Shown: positions 33,990 to 47,065, counted from the first letter of the stretch. The stretch: 64,000 nucleotides of DNA from Megamerina dolium (GCA_963854835.1 OY978530.1:14016109-14080108), one strand, 5' to 3'. The notes: a model not told the origin generated them from the sequence alone. Numbers and translations: made by a program.

Positions 33990-36401
33990 TAACTAAATAT
34001 TAGTTGCTTTTTAAATATTACCGCTTGTTTATTCCGCAATGCTCCTCTCCTGTTGCCGTCTAATTAGTTAGCTACACGTGTATCTAAACATTTAGATAAA
34101 ACTAACGTTGATAACCAAGCAAATCACCTATTACCAGCTAATCGTTTTTGGATCATTACAAAAACTTATATCTGCTGAATATACAGGGTAGTTTCTTGGC
34201 AACTTTTTTTTTTAGCAACACTGTTTTTGGCAGCTCAGCTGTGTTTGTGTAACATGTTACTGTCAAACATGTTCAGATTGGTCTATAATTTAACCATGAC
34301 TTCATGCTCGGTGAAGAAAGTGCATCTTGCACTTTCTTGTGTTCAGCGACGGAGCTCATTACTTGTATTACTTATAAGTACTTATACCACTTTCTCTTTC
34401 TCTGTCTCTCTCTAGCTCCATATATCTTTTTTTGTATTTCTAATCATCCTCTTCTGGCTACACGTGAATTTTTTTTATACTATATTTGCCACATTGACAA
34501 AGTGAAAAGAAGAAAAGTTCCCACCCCATTTGCCGGCAAACCAGAGCTGTGTTGTGTCGTTTTTTTGTAGCACCCTAACCTCTGCTTAGATATCTTATAG
34601 TTTAGGACTTATCCCTTTCTTCTTCTTTTTCTCTTGCTGCTTCCTGCTTCCTTTATCTTACTTCCCCACACAATTACTTTCACAGTTAGTAAGTTTTTGT
34701 TTTCACGGAATAGTTTTATTGGTCCAAAGGTTTTTCTTTAACAATTCGTTTTTAGGGAATACACATAATACAATATACACTTGTTTTTTAGGATGTAAAA
34801 TCCTTTATATTAAACACTTTGTTTTTAGGATATAAAATCCTTTACAATATACACTTGATTACTAACTCGTTCTTCGAGTTATCTTAATTCTCTCGATTCA
34901 CTACTTGTGTGATTGCCATTATTTCAGGCCTTGTCTTAGTTTATATAGACTAAAATATATAACATAATTTACAATATAACCCCTTTTTAGTATAAAAGAA
35001 TTTCTGAAGAAATGGCAATTTTTAAGTAGGTTAATTCATTGCAATATCTTCAGTAGGTCATATTTATAACTTATTTTTAGTAAGTCATCATTATTATTTG
35101 TAGTTAATACTTCTTGTTGTAAATATTGTGCATGCGTTCAATATTATGTATGCCTGGTTGTTTCTTATTTTGTTTTTCTTTTCGGCTTTTTGTTTTCTTT
35201 TCACTATGTATGGTTGTTGAATTATTTCATAATCATATAGCGATGTACGATGACCCGTTGGTTCTTTTTTTATTTATTGTTTATTATTTTATTTAATGTT
35301 TATTCATTATTTTTCTTGTGCTTTATTTTTCATGATTGTGAAATTGTTCAACAATCATATAGTGAGGTACGATGACGCTGACCACGCATTTTTATAAATA
35401 TATTACAACCCATTTTAGCCAATGATAATTACATTATGCATAATGTGTTGATTATCATTAATTAATGGTTACAGTAAATACACCTAATGACATAACATAA
35501 CGATAATAATAATATTACTATACCATTTTTAGTGAGTCGAAACGCATAAATTAGATGAGCATTATTTTGACTCACAACAGCTGGAATACAATCGCTTGTA
35601 TCCGCTTCCTCTCATCTAACAGTATGTAATAATGTACCAACAACATCGATAGCAGCGCTATATGCTACTGTAAATATAAATATAGTAAAGATAAATACGC
35701 CAATTAATTTTTGTATACATTAGATATTAAAGTTAAATTAATAATCGTCATCTCGTATATTTCCGTCGTGGTCACACATATTTCTACATTTTTTTCCTTT
35801 CACGTTCTTTACTTTTCTTCCTACTCATTTCATTGGACTTGCATAACCTGTACTGAAATTGTGTATAGTTTTTTTTTTTGACAGTTCTGCTGAAGCATGC
35901 AATCAGGACTGGGTATCAATCCATATATTCTTTTCATTTTGGATACCTTATTCTCTCTTCGTGTATTGATTGGAACTACTTATTCTGGACACTTTAAGCT
36001 AGAATATGACCGCAATACATGGGGAGAGAATTTCATGAACTTTTGTTGGGTGATTGGAACTTCAGAATAAGCATAAAAACTGACCACTTTGCTAAACTTG
36101 AAGGAACATTTCAAATCTATTTGTCGTTCACAAAGTTATGCACAGCGTATTAAAATACTAAATCATTTAAAAGTGTGTTGTTGTTTGCATATCCAGTTTT
36201 TTCGGAACGTTAGGTAATCAAAATCTGTTCGCAAATTTTTCTTTTGATTATCATTAATACACATCCTGTATATTTGGCTAATGCTTTGGTAGTTCGGGTT
36301 TTCAATATTATAATCACATTTATCGTATAATCATTGCTATATCTTTATTATTATATTTTCTTTATGTGTATTTTTAAAGAGAAGATTTAAGTGCCGCTTC
36401 T
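33990..36401. other. Long AT-rich region without recognised gene
   Basis: No ORF with family resemblance. Visible structure: a short palindrome GAAAGTGCATCTTGCACTTTC near 34317; two tandem units of about 37 bases near 34780-34855 (TTTTTAGGATGTAAAATCCT); and two diverged repeats around 35205-35255 and 35335-35390 (CAATCATATAG, GTACGATGAC). Some of it could be decayed LTR of the gypsy C element that follows, but no match to that element's 3' LTR was seen. Confidence 0.45.
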
Positions 36402-36540
36402 ATGCAAATACATTGTGGGGTATGTACCAATGTTATTTCGAGTGGGGCGAATATAGTAAAAACTAATTGTGGTCATGAATTCCACAGAGCATGCATCACA
36501 AAACATTTTAGGGGCAACAACTATTAACCTGTGTCTGATG
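36402..36540 (+). pseudogene. RING-like zinc finger segment upstream of gypsy C gag
   Basis: From 36402 (ATG) an open frame of about 41 codons reads MQIHCGVCTNVISSGANIVK and then TNCGHEFHRACITKHF. The spacing C-x2-C...C-x-H-x2-H-x2-C is that of the first six ligands of a RING-H2 finger, the core of many E3 ubiquitin ligases. After a stop, the next bases could encode the final two Cys ligands in another frame. A further frame (QAIRNTVIVADEAQQAEMLR, SLSEQLTRLIETN) leads towards gag. Whether the finger belongs to the retrotransposon or is captured host sequence cannot be decided here. Confidence 0.5.
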
Positions 36541-36949
36541 TAGTGTGCGTCAGCCATTCACGTACTCCAACGGATCATGGGTATAATACCAGGGCACAAC
36601 CGCCAGCACAGATAATCGCTGATGTACCTATAGAAGGTATTAGTAATCCGACCGTAGAGGTAGCACATGGTTCTTCTGAAAATCTCTTGTGAAATTCTCC
36701 TGCTGAGCAAAGGCAAGCGATAAGAAATACTGTAATAGTTGCCGATGAAGCGCAACAGGCAGAAATGTTAAGATCTTTAAGTGAGCAATTAACCAGACTG
36801 ATTGAAACTAATATTGACGCTGGATTTAGACGCCTCAATAATATGAAGGTCAACAACAACCTCAATATTCTAGCGCTGAACCTCTAGATGATGCTCTTCA
36901 ACAACAAGGCTCATCTACTGTTAATCATACAACAACATAAATTTTACGT

Positions 36950-38263
36950 ACTTTAACTCCGAATTCTCGTTTGAACTCCGGAAATAGAAATTCTTCCTCT
37001 GATTTACATTTTCGTCCAGATAAAATAGGCCATATTATTTTAAACTGGAAAATCCGATTTACTGGTGGCACTGATGGCCTATCAATTGATAATTTTATAT
37101 AATGTGTAGAAGCACTAACTCAGCAAACATGGGGGAGTAATTTTGAGCTTGTATCGCCATGTGAGTATGTTATTTGAATCCAAAAATAGTTATAGGTTTT
37201 GAAGGTATTAAAAGTTAGTACGCGAAATAATGTGGTATGAACTGCGTACAGCTCTGAGAAACAATACAAAGATTCCAGAACTGATATTGATCTTCGTGAA
37301 CTTATTCGGGAGAGAAAGCAAAAGGTTAACGAAAGCTTCGATTGTTTCTACGACTCAATAGTGAAATTGTCGGATAGATTGGAACAGTCGTTATCTGAAG
37401 ACGTGTTAGTTGAAATTTTGCGTAGAAACCTACTGCCCGAAATACAGCACGAAATTCTCAACTTGTATGTACACTCTCTCTCACAGCTAAGGGATATATG
37501 CAGAAGACGAGAGTGCTTCATGCAAGACATGTAAAGAAAATCGTTCAATTTCAAAGCCGGTGATTCTCGAAAGCATGTGGCAGAGATCAAGGAACATTTT
37601 GGGAAAGATACATACGATGGTAAAAATATTCTAACGACTGATGATGATATTGCTGCCATTGCCTTAGTATGTTGGAACTGCCGTAGAAGTGGACATCGTT
37701 ACAAGGATTGCCCTAATGATAGAAATGTGTTTTACTATGGTTGTGGTACACCAAACGTATATAAACCTAATTGTCAGAAATGCAGCGATCCAAAAAACTT
37801 GCGGGCGAATGCACCGACTAGTGCATACATAGCAAAGAAAAATCCACTAAAACTTCAATCGACAAACACCGATTAAATACTATTCATTTGCCTTGTAACA
37901 ATGACAGTACCGATTTTGACACATCCACATTTGCTTTAAGCCATTCCACGTTCATTTAAAAAATTGCATACAAAGTCGTATGAGTAACGTTAAGTCACTT
38001 AAAAGTAAATCTGCTTAGCGTTCAATTTTAAGGATTAAATCTATTTGAAAAATGTTAGGGCAAATAGAAGGTATTTCGTAGGCACGATAGTGGACACACC
38101 GAACGATATCCGACCGTATGCTCAAGTAATCCTGCTAGGAGAGGCAGTGAGTGGCTTATTGGACACAGGTGCCTCTATTAGTTGTATAGGTGCAGACATT
38201 GCTCCTGATTTTATTAATTCAAATATTCCTTATAAAAAGTTTAAGTCATTCATACCGCCGTAA
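36950..38263 (+). pseudogene. Gypsy C gag and protease
   Basis: Gag shows a capsid region (LRELIRERKQKVNESFDCFY, DSIVKLSDRLEQSLSED, LPEIQHEILNLYVHSLSQLR) and two zinc-knuckle-like motifs (CWNCRRSGHRYKDC at about 37671; YGCGTPNVYKPNCQKC). The protease lies at 38045-38263 with the intact active-site loop LLDTGASISCIG. Frames are broken by stops near 37100-37230, 37534 and 37874. The RT that should follow is missing: after 38263 the sequence jumps to the RT end/RNase H, so an internal deletion of about 700-800 bases is inferred. Confidence 0.75.
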
Positions 38264-38289
38264 GTGATTTTTCGACCATCAGATCTGTA

Positions 38290-39198
38290 AGACAAATCAG
38301 ACGGTTTTTAGGTATGTCCGGATGGTACAGGAAATTTATTAAAAACTATGCGTCCATAACTACACCGCTCACTGACTTGCTGAAAAGCAACCATAAATTT
38401 ATGTGGAATAATGAAGCACAGGATGCTTACATAGTCCAAATTTCGAGTAACCATTTTATATACATTGTGATGCGAACGTAACAGGAGTCGGTGGTGGTCT
38501 CGCTCAGTTGAATGACAAAAGTGGAGAGTGTCCTATAGCATTTATGTCTAAAAAACTAAACTATGCTCAGCGTTACTATTCCGTTACTGAAAAAGAATGC
38601 TTAGCAGCAATGTTAAATATTAAAAAGTTTCGTCCGTACATTGAAGGACATATTTTCACTGTGATAACTGATCATAAATAAAAATAAAATAAATATGTGG
38701 CACTTAAAGCCCCAAAGGGCTAATTGGCCGAGCTTCTCTTCCATTACTGTTGTGCGTCTTAAATTTTGGACAGTATTAGAATGGACTTACTTATTTTAGC
38801 CGGTTCCGAACGGCAGAACACTTGTGACATCACTTTTTCTGAGCTTTGTCACAGAGTTCTTTTAGAAGCTTTTTCATGGCAAGTTGTTACTGTCGGAAGA
38901 ATTGCCAATTGCTTGCGACAGGTGGGTACCGTTCGAAAGAAAAATCTTTTCGATATTAAATTTGTTATGCATCAGCCGGGTATTGAACCACGACCTACAG
39001 ATCAGAAGGCGAACACACTAACCACTGAGCTACGGCACCCAACTGATCATGCATCCCTTAAATGGCTAATATCCCAAACTGATCTGAGTTCTCGCCTAGA
39101 TCGGTGGGACCTTCAATTTCGAGCATATCGTTTCACAATCCAACAGAGACGTGGTAGTCAGAATATCGTACCAGATGCCTTATCGCGCGTTAACGTCG
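38290..39198 (+). pseudogene. Gypsy C RNase H region, split by a SINE
   Basis: The coding signal starts with QIRRFLGMSGWYRKFIKNYA and TTPLTDLLKSNHKFMWNN, continues frameshifted through the RNase H core (GGLAQLNDKSGECPIAFMSK, KLNYAQRYYSVTEKECLAA) to VITDH, is interrupted by the SINE at 38676-39040, and resumes with ASLKWLISQTDLSSRLDRWD and VPDALSRVN. RNase H removes template RNA during reverse transcription. The LOA insertion at 39199 separates it from the integrase. Confidence 0.85.
38676..39040 (-). mobile_element. tRNA-derived SINE, copy 3, with 10-bp target duplication
   Basis: The target duplication AACTGATCAT lies at 38666-38675 and 39041-39050. Head and box-like motifs are at the right (minus strand GGGTGCCGTAGCTCAGTGG), the A/T-rich tail at the left. 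This is the best-preserved of the three copies and gives a full length of about 365 bases. Confidence 0.95.
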
Positions 39199-39545
39199 GG
39201 GTGCCATAAAACAGGATGAAGTGTACCGTATGGCAGATCTACAATTAGATTAGAAATGAAGCCTCACACCTCTCATCCTGAATCTCCCTCTCACCTACAC
39301 GTGGTGGCACTGTTAACCCTGATTGGAGATTAGGTACCCAACCCAAACGGAAAAGAAGGGAACAGACGAAAAGGGTGATCCCCTAAGCCGGGATAGCATG
39401 TGTTCATTGGCTTGATGTTTGCAGTTAGGGGTTAACATACTGTGTTTTAGCGTTGCACCTCACTGATACCTGCTCGCCTCAGTGAGTAACCGTGGGCTTA
39501 TCGTGTTATTGGAGGCTATGACACGACGGACCTTCCTCCTTAAAT

Positions 39546-40954
39546 ATGGACATACCAAATTTAAACAAAATAAACAAATTAGGGGGTTCGCAGACTGCTT
39601 CTCAACTGGCGGATCCGGTGGAACGGAATATTCTTAATACTGAACGACAGGTTCTATCTCCCAACCGAGAGGACAGACGGAGGGCAAAGTTGACAGAGTC
39701 AAAAATTGTGCACCTACGCCACGGACGGTAACTGGACCCGAGAAACGAAAGGAAAGTAGGGGAACTGTGGCTGCGGAGGGTGCTTTAACATCCAAGGCCG
39801 CAACTACACAGCCCTCTACAAGTACTGGACAGAGTAGGCAGCTTTGGCACTGGCTACTCCGCCTTTGGCGCTGCAAGAAAGGAAACCGGTCTGAGTGGGG
39901 CGGGTACCAAATGGTATCTGCGCTATCTCAATGAGGGCTTAACGCCCGAGGAAGCCAAGCAGAAAGTGCTCAATCGCGCTAAGAGCACCTCTGACACAAG
40001 GAAGAGAGGCGCTACAGAAATCAGTTCAACTGATGGCAATGCTGCCAAAAGAAACAGGGCTTATGATACTGCACCGGGGGTGACAAGAAATTTGCCAAAA
40101 CCTGCTCCGAGATCAGAGGCAACCACCAGGAAAGCGGGTGTCAGCTACGCCAATGTCACCAAAGGCGTCAGACTGGCTATAATCCCGAAATCTTATCTGG
40201 AGGTCATCCAATCGCGCGAGGAGCAGGGGCAACTCGAAAATCTTTTGATAGATGAGATGTTCAAGGGCTCTGAAATCGAACTTGAATTTGACGACATCCA
40301 CTTTCGACCAGGCCTCATCCTGTTTGACTGTTCCACCGTAGCGGTTGCTGAACGGGTGAAAGCGACGATACCAAGGCTATCTGGGTGGAAGGGGACTGAG
40401 CTGACGACGTGCACTGGAGATGCTTTCCCTGGTGTACATCTGATGACGGTATACCGTCCTCGAGCAGGGGTACCGATGAGAAGAAACTCCTTGATTTGAT
40501 GGTAACGCAGAACAAAACGGAGAGCATAAATCTCTGGAGAATCTTCAGGAGCAAGGACGAGAAGAATGGGAAGCTATTAACGATCGGCATCGATAACCGA
40601 TCGTTTGCAGCGGTTAAAGTCAAAGACTGTAGAGTGGCCTACATATTTGGCAAGTTACCAGTACATCTGCCTAAGGGACATGTATTAAGAAATCCTCCAG
40701 ACGCAGGGGCCACAACTGAGCAAAACTCAGCCGAAGCAGAGGAGATCCTAAAAGCGGTGGCCAATGAAGTGGTTAGAAGCGAGATGTCTGTAGCCGAAGT
40801 CAGCGTTTTTGCTGTCGAAAGCGAAGACATCAACGCAATAAACCTAACAGCGCTAAAACTGGCCGCCGAAGTAGATTCCGACAGAGTACTCCTGGCAGAC
40901 ATCGATGATGCACTGGCGGAGAGCGATGCGAAGAAGAGAGTAGTACGCCAGTAA
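39546..40954 (+). pseudogene. LOA ORF1 (DUF4780-like RNA-binding protein)
   Basis: The first frame starts at 39546 (MDIPNLNKINKLGGSQTASQ). After a broken stretch the conserved part (39966-40499) reads VRLAIIPKSYLEVIQSREEQ and FDDIHFRPGLILFDCSTVAV with WKGTELTTCTGDAFPG, a pattern known as DUF4780 in LOA-like ORF1 proteins. A frameshift near 40470 leads to the second part (40409-40954), with LPVHLPKGHVL and an acidic tail. The product is thought to bind element RNA. Confidence 0.75.
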
Positions 40955-43900
40955 CGAGGAGATAGCCAGCATTAGAGTTGCTCAAATCAATCTCCAGCAT
41001 GCGAAGGCCGCCGCGGCAGTCTTCGCTAGAGCAACACTCAGGTCCAACCTAGTGCTGGCCCAGAACCTTTTGTATTCAGGGGCCAAAACAGAGGTTTGGC
41101 TGCATCCAATATGCAGGTAATATGGGACATTAGGTGTGTAAACCCAAGAGCTTGCACAGTATTAACGAAAAATATGTAAATTCAGAGTTCCTCTCTAGAG
41201 ATCTTGTAGCGGTGCAGATCCCGGTCAACATCAATGGGTGTACACGTGAAGTGATATTCGCATCAGGACACCTACCAGGGGATGATGCTTGGGCCCCACC
41301 TGAGCTGGTCTACAAACTGGTTGAGTAAATTGAAATGAAGAAGCAGCCTCTAATACTTGGATGTGACGCCAATGTGCATAACGAGGCATGGGGGAGCACA
41401 GATACCAACAAGCGTGGTGAGTACCTTCTTGAATTTATCATTAGTAATAAATTAGAAATTTTAAGTGTGGGTAATACACCAACTTCGTAACTAGCGTACG
41501 AAAAGAAGTTCTGGATTTAACCTTAGGAAACACCTGGGGCTTTAGTCTTGTTAGGAGTTGGGTAGTATCCAACGAACCATCAATGTCCGATCACAGAATA
41601 TTGCGATTTGGCATAGAGGGGGATAAATTAACGCAATGAATTGTAAGAAATCCGAGAAAAACAAACTGGGAAAAATACTTAAACAATCTGAATGCAAATC
41701 TAAGACAACTAACATTAGGCGATTAGATCAGTAATGAAATACAACTAGAAACTACTGTAGAAAGTTTCAAGAAGTTAATTATTGATTCATATGAGGATAG
41801 TTGTCCAATAAGCAAGGTGAGCTCCACCAAGGATGTACCTTGGTGGAACAATTATCTAATGAAACTAAGAACGGAGGTTCGAAGGTTATCAAATAAATAA
41901 AAAATTACCGGGGATTGGACCGAATACAGAAGAACTCTCAGACTCTATAATAAAGAGATTAGGGAAGGAAAACGCAAAAGTTTCAGAAAATTCTGCGAAA
42001 GCATTGAGCACACCTCTGAGGTGTTAAAACTCTATAACCAACCTTAAAAAAGGAGATGGTTCCTTCACGGTAAACGAAGAAGAGAGGGTAAAATTACTTC
42101 TTGACACACACTTCCCAGGATCTTCCACATTCGTGGCAGCAGGGACAGAACATGCTGAAAACCTGGGAAGAATAAGCAGGAATGAATGGATCTCGGCAAG
42201 TGAAATTTGTACAGAACCTCGGATCAGATAAGCAATTAACACCTTTAAACCATTGAAATCACCTGGAGCAGACGGAATTTTTCCTGCCTTACTTCAGAAG
42301 GGTATTGCTGGTTGCGATACTAAATTTGAAGATATGCAGGTAATTGTATCGAAAGCCGTCCATATTGGAAACACTTGAAGTATCAGCTTGAACAACATTT
42401 TTTAAATGCATACAAATTCTTGAAAAACAATTTTTATATACCGTTGTAAAGGTAATTTATAGGCTTTAGTATGGTGCTAAATTTTCGATAAGTAAATAAG
42501 GCTTATTTTCGGAAAAAAAATTGGTTTTAGAAAAAAAAAATTTCAATTTTATATTATTGATAATAACTTTTAAAATGTGAAAAATAGGTAATAAATAATA
42601 TATATCAGTAAAAAGATATTTAAAAAAACTTTTTTATGATACCCATATTGTAGAAAAAAATTGCGTGTCTATCGAATAATTCCGACCTAAATTTTGAACT
42701 TTGACCTTGAGCCACGCCTTATATGGGAGTTTGCAGAGAGAAATTTTTTTCTCTTTATATTCACAAAAATAAGCTCTATCCGCGGCAATTTTTTTCCCCC
42801 TTAAGAGTCCGTATTCTGCACTTGTTCCCAGGCCATTCCACTGAGACTGCTCTTAATCAACTGACGAGGACAGTTTGGAAAAAAAGGAAACGGCGCCATG
42901 CGCCTTTCTAGACATAGAAGGTGCCTTCGACAATTCATCATATGGCGCTATCAGAAGAGCTCTTACAAGAAGAGGGATTGACAATACTCTAGCTTCTTGG
43001 ATGGGTAATATGCTTCATACTAGGAAGGTTGAAATACCAACTAGTACAGGAAGTATAATTGCGAACACCACAAGGGGTTGCCCACAAGGAGGTATGCTAT
43101 CACCTTTTTGTGTGGAGTATAGTAGTAAACGAGCTATTGGAAAAATTCGAAACCAATGGTTTGTCATATCAGGGCTGTGCGGACGACATAGTCATCATCT
43201 GTAGAAGTAAATTTGAGGACACTCTATGTGACAGAACACAGCTAGGACTCAAACTCACGAAGGGCTGGTGCGCCACGGTGGGGCTGAACATCAATCCAGC
43301 AAAAACAACGATTGTACCATTCACACGGAAGTATAAACTTACGAATCTTTAACCTATCCGTTTATACGGTGTAGATATAGAACTTCAGAAAGTAGTAAAA
43401 TTCTTGGGTACCCACTTACACCAGAAATTATTGTGGAAAACTCACATTGAGGAGATAAGACAGAAAACTATCAAAACTTTAATGACGTGTAGAACTATTG
43501 CGGGTAAAAGTTGGGGCTGTACCCCAAAAATTCTGCGATGGATATATAGCAATTGTCAGGCGAATGATAACCTACGGGGCATTAGTCTAGGAAAATTGCA
43601 CGAAGCAGCAGACAGTAATTAACACTCTTAGCAAGTTACAAATACTTGCATGTGTATGTATCAGGGGAGCTATGCTAACATGTCCAACGGCATCAATGGA
43701 GATACTCTTGGATCTTACTCCCCTTCATATTTACATCCAGTCCTAAGCGAGGAGGGCGATTTTGAGGGTAGCTGGGAACAACGTCAGCACAGGTAGTTAT
43801 CTCAACCGAAGGAAAATAGAACTTCTCGCTGAGAAACTTCCTGAAATCTCGATGCCAACGGACTCGATACTCCCAACGTTCAGCTTTAAGAAACATTTTA

Positions 43901-44559
43901 AAACTGAGCTTAATAACAAAAAACATTGGGAAGGTATATCAGAAACATACAAGGTAAGCCAATACATGATAACATGGTACACCAGCGGTTCCCTTACTGA
44001 CGATGGAGCCGTGGCAGGTGTATTCGGACCAGGGAAAAGATACTCTAAACTGGTGATGGAGTGAATTGAAAAACTGAACATCCTGGGCCAACTCAATCAG
44101 GTGTGAATTCTATTGGTTCCGGGGCATGTGGGGATCAATGGTAACGAAATGGCAGATAAGCTTGCCGGGAAAGGAGGATCAACTCCATTTGTAGGTCCTA
44201 AACCATTCTATGGATTACGATCGAGTAACATCTCCCGTATCATCTGGGAAGAAGAGGATAGACAAAGAGGTTTATACTGGGAAAACTTACGGGCGCTAAC
44301 ACACTCCAAACTAACGCTAGGGAAATACAACCTAAAACTCTACGAGGACTGTATGAATCTAACGAAGAACAACTTGCGAATCATTACGGGATTATTAACA
44401 GGGCACTGTACGCTAAATTATCATCTAACAAAACTGGGAATTTTCTCTGATGCTCTCTACAGGTTCTGCAGGGAAGAGGACGAGACTTGTCCTGCACTGA
44501 TGCATAAGAAATGGAAATACCTGGGAGATTTCATCATACCCGAAGATGAACTTAGTTAG
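40955..44559 (+). pseudogene. LOA ORF2: endonuclease, RT and RNase H, heavily broken
   Basis: Traceable pieces in order: endonuclease start (VAQINLQHAKAAAAVFARAT near 40975), GCDANVHNEAWGS near 41360, a SDHRIL box near 41590; RT approach (FKPLKSPGADGIFPALLQKG near 42245); after the AT-rich block, GHSTETALNQLT, FLDIEGAFDN, TRGCPQGGMLSPF and CADDIVIICRS (Tyr of the YADD box replaced by Cys, near 43180); RNase H (YTSGSLTDDGAVAGVFG, first catalytic Asp replaced by Ser, and VPGHVGINGNEMADKLAGKG near 44120); and a C-terminal Cys/His region. Confidence 0.82.
42376..42810. other. AT-rich block replacing part of the LOA RT
   Basis: Roughly 435 bases of very AT-rich, non-coding DNA stand where about 100 RT residues are expected between KAVHIGNT and GHSTETAL. 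No terminal repeats, poly-A or target duplication were recognised. Confidence 0.55.
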
Positions 44560-44689
44560 GACCTACACTAAAATTCATCGAGGGAACTGGGCTAAGAGAC
44601 GCACTCTAGCTCCATGAAGGGGGCACAATAGATCTTATAGGTCGCGGTGCAACATCCCCCCAACGATAATAATAATAATAATAACGTCG

Positions 44690-45940
44690 AGGATCTCTCC
44701 GCTTTACATTGAGACAGTTCAAAACATTTTCAATCGGACGAACATACGGACCCGATTAAAAAAATTACGGAAAACCAGAGCCAATTTCCCGATTTGAGGT
44801 AAGTTGAGGGTTATTTATACAGACGCGCAGAACAATGCCACTGGTGAGCAACTTCATGATGATCTAATATTGAAGTTGTGGATACCTAAGGCTATGGTTG
44901 TTGAGATAGTCATTGAGATAGTCATTTGTCAGCACATGGTGGCATCAACAAGATGCTGGAACGAAATCGCTGTTATTATTTTTGGCCAGGCTTGGTGAAT
45001 GATGTAAGATCATATGTTAATGCTTGTGAAATCTGTAAGTGCTCAAAAGCCCGTAATTACGTTTTACGTCCTCCAATGGGTAAAACCACGAACACACATC
45101 GATTTTCAAAAGTTATACGTCGATTTTCTTGGTCTTTATCCCAGATCGCGTACAGGTAATACGTACAGTATTTTTATTGTGTTGTACCATTTTTCTAAAA
45201 CCGGTAAAGAAATTTTCTGCTGATGTGGTTGCCAAATATCTAGTGGAGGAATTGTTTTATGCATTCGGTGTACCCGAAACGATAGTTTCTGACTATGGGT
45301 CACAGTTTAAATCCAATTTGTTTAATATCCTTCTTCAAAGTTATAGCGGCCATCATACCTACACTGTTGTGCATTCTCCACAAGCAAATGCATCAGAACG
45401 TGTTAATCGTTTTGTAATTTCAGTTATTAAAGCGTATGTTAAACTAAATCAAAAGAATTGGGATGAGCATCTAAGTCGTATTTGTTGCTCTCTACGGTCT
45501 TCAGTTCGTTCAGCAATCGTTACATCTCCAGACTTTATGGCCTTCGGACAACATATGATCACTAATGGTGATACATATTCTTCACTGCGGCAATTGCAGA
45601 TGCTAGAAGATAGAAGCGTGAAGTTTAATAGGTCGGATTCTTTGGAAATAGCACGCAATAACGTATATGATACTATGAAAAAGCAATACACCTGAAACGA
45701 GAAAAATTATAACTTACGTTCGCGAGAGATATCATACAGTGGTGAGCAAGAGGTATATAGAAGAAACTTTAAGCAAAGTAATTTTGAACAAGGCTATAAC
45801 GTTAAGTTAGCTTCTTCTTTCATAAAAGCAAGGGTACGAAAAAAGTTAAGTAGTATTTCTACTACGAACTGGAGGATTTACTGGGCCGTTTTGTTGGAAA
45901 ACGCAAAGGACATTCGTCAATAGAGATTCACTTTGATTCA
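44690..45940 (+). pseudogene. Gypsy C integrase
   Basis: The zinc-binding part is recognisable (HGGINKMLERNRCYYFWPGL, VNACEICKC). The catalytic core follows in shifted frames: a region corresponding to VDFLGLYPRSR, then YAFGVPETIVSDYGSQFKSN and HSPQANASERVNRF, which contain the second Asp and the Glu of DD35E. The C-terminal part ends near 45940 (LRSREISYSGEQEVYRRNFK, VKLASSFIKA). Integrase joins element DNA to the chromosome. Frameshifts near 45100-45200 disable it. Confidence 0.82.
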
Positions 45941-46009
45941 GTTGTTTTTTTTTTTCTTCCAAGCGGAATCAGTGTTTGTGTGGTTTGCGTTTTCTCAAGC
46001 CCCTCAAAA

Positions 46010-46340
46010 ATGATTTTAGCAGGGGGAAATGTAAAGGCGCGAATGGTGGCATTGTTCCTTTTATTATTTCTTCCCAGTATATTCTAATAGTACATTAAAA
46101 TAATAGCCCAAAATGATGGTAGGTGGACATCCTATACTCTATGCATTTCGTATGAGGCCATCTAGCGGCATGAACTAATGATCACATTGATTTGCTTTGG
46201 CAACGGCAATATTGTGTTTGGCCATCTAGTGGTAGATAGCGAAATGTCATATTGAACTACAGTAAGGCAACAATATAATTATTAAAGAAAATAAAAGAAA
46301 ATCTTTGATTGGTAAGAAAAATCGCATGATGTATTTACAG
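46010..46340 (+). repeat. Gypsy C polypurine tract and start of 3' LTR
   Basis: AGCAGGGGGAAATG at 46018-46031 is a good polypurine tract, followed by an LTR-like start TGTAAAGGCGCGAATGG. The right limit is unclear; AT-rich sequence continues to about 47060. No matching 5' LTR was found upstream of gag, so the pair cannot be dated. Confidence 0.6.
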
Positions 46341-47065
46341 CTTAGACCTACATGTGTAGATATGTTTAAAAAATATAAGTACCACTACTGGAAGTAATAC
46401 AGCACAATTCCTGATCACCAAGGCCAATTGAGGTTTCTTTTAAGAAAAACGTGAGGAGGTACGGAAAGTCGCGAATTATCGTGGAACAGCACAGATGTGT
46501 ACGCTGCGAACATTTTTTATAAGAAAAAAAATATTTAAATAAAAAACAATTATATATTAAAATTTTGTAAAGCAAAAGAAAACAAATTTAATTGAAATAG
46601 CTGCACAATACCAACAACAAAAGTATTAAAACAAAAAAACTGCGAAATAAAGTCGCACGTTAGATTCTTGTAACTTAATTGTGCGAAATGGCCAAGATAG
46701 CTAAAGTAAAGCAAAATAAATTGAAAGAAGAGCAAAAAGAAGGAAAAGCGTTGACGGTATTGTAAAAAATACGCCATAGCGACAAACTATTAACAGCAAC
46801 TTACGAGTGAGCGTGAAATTGTATCCACAAACCACAAGAAAAGCCAAAGTACAAAGTCGCTGATCTCTCCATAACGTCGGGCCCCCGAATTAGCTCACTT
46901 TTTTTTGCCGCACCAACATGAATTCATTTAAAAGTTCAATTCTTATTTTTGTATTTTGTTCTTTCTTTTGTGTTATAGAAGAATTTTCTAAAATCATTCC
47001 ACCTAAAATTTGATTATGTGCGTGTAAAAGAAAAAAATCATTAAATGGCAATTTTCTAGTTTCAG
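46341..47065. other. AT-rich stretch, possibly LTR remainder
   Basis: No coding similarity. It could be the remainder of a long gypsy C LTR or the target DNA of the LOA element that follows. Confidence 0.35.

Larger units (their letters stand above)
39199..44681 (+). mobile_element. LOA-clade non-LTR element, full length but decayed
   Basis: The 8-base target duplication TAACGTCG flanks it (39191-39198; 44682-44689), and the gypsy C coding phrase is continuous across the gap. Order: 5' UTR, ORF1 with an acidic C-terminus, ORF2 with endonuclease, RT and RNase H, and a (TAA)n tail. An RNase H domain in ORF2 together with a DUF4780-like ORF1 points to the LOA clade. Multiple frameshifts, and an AT-rich stretch replacing part of the RT, make it inactive. 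Confidence 0.9.

Noticed and set aside
34227..34570. Two overlapping ORFs of 62 and 88 codons
   Set aside because: Hydrophobic, low-complexity translations without motifs; the only structure is a 21-base palindrome near 34317.
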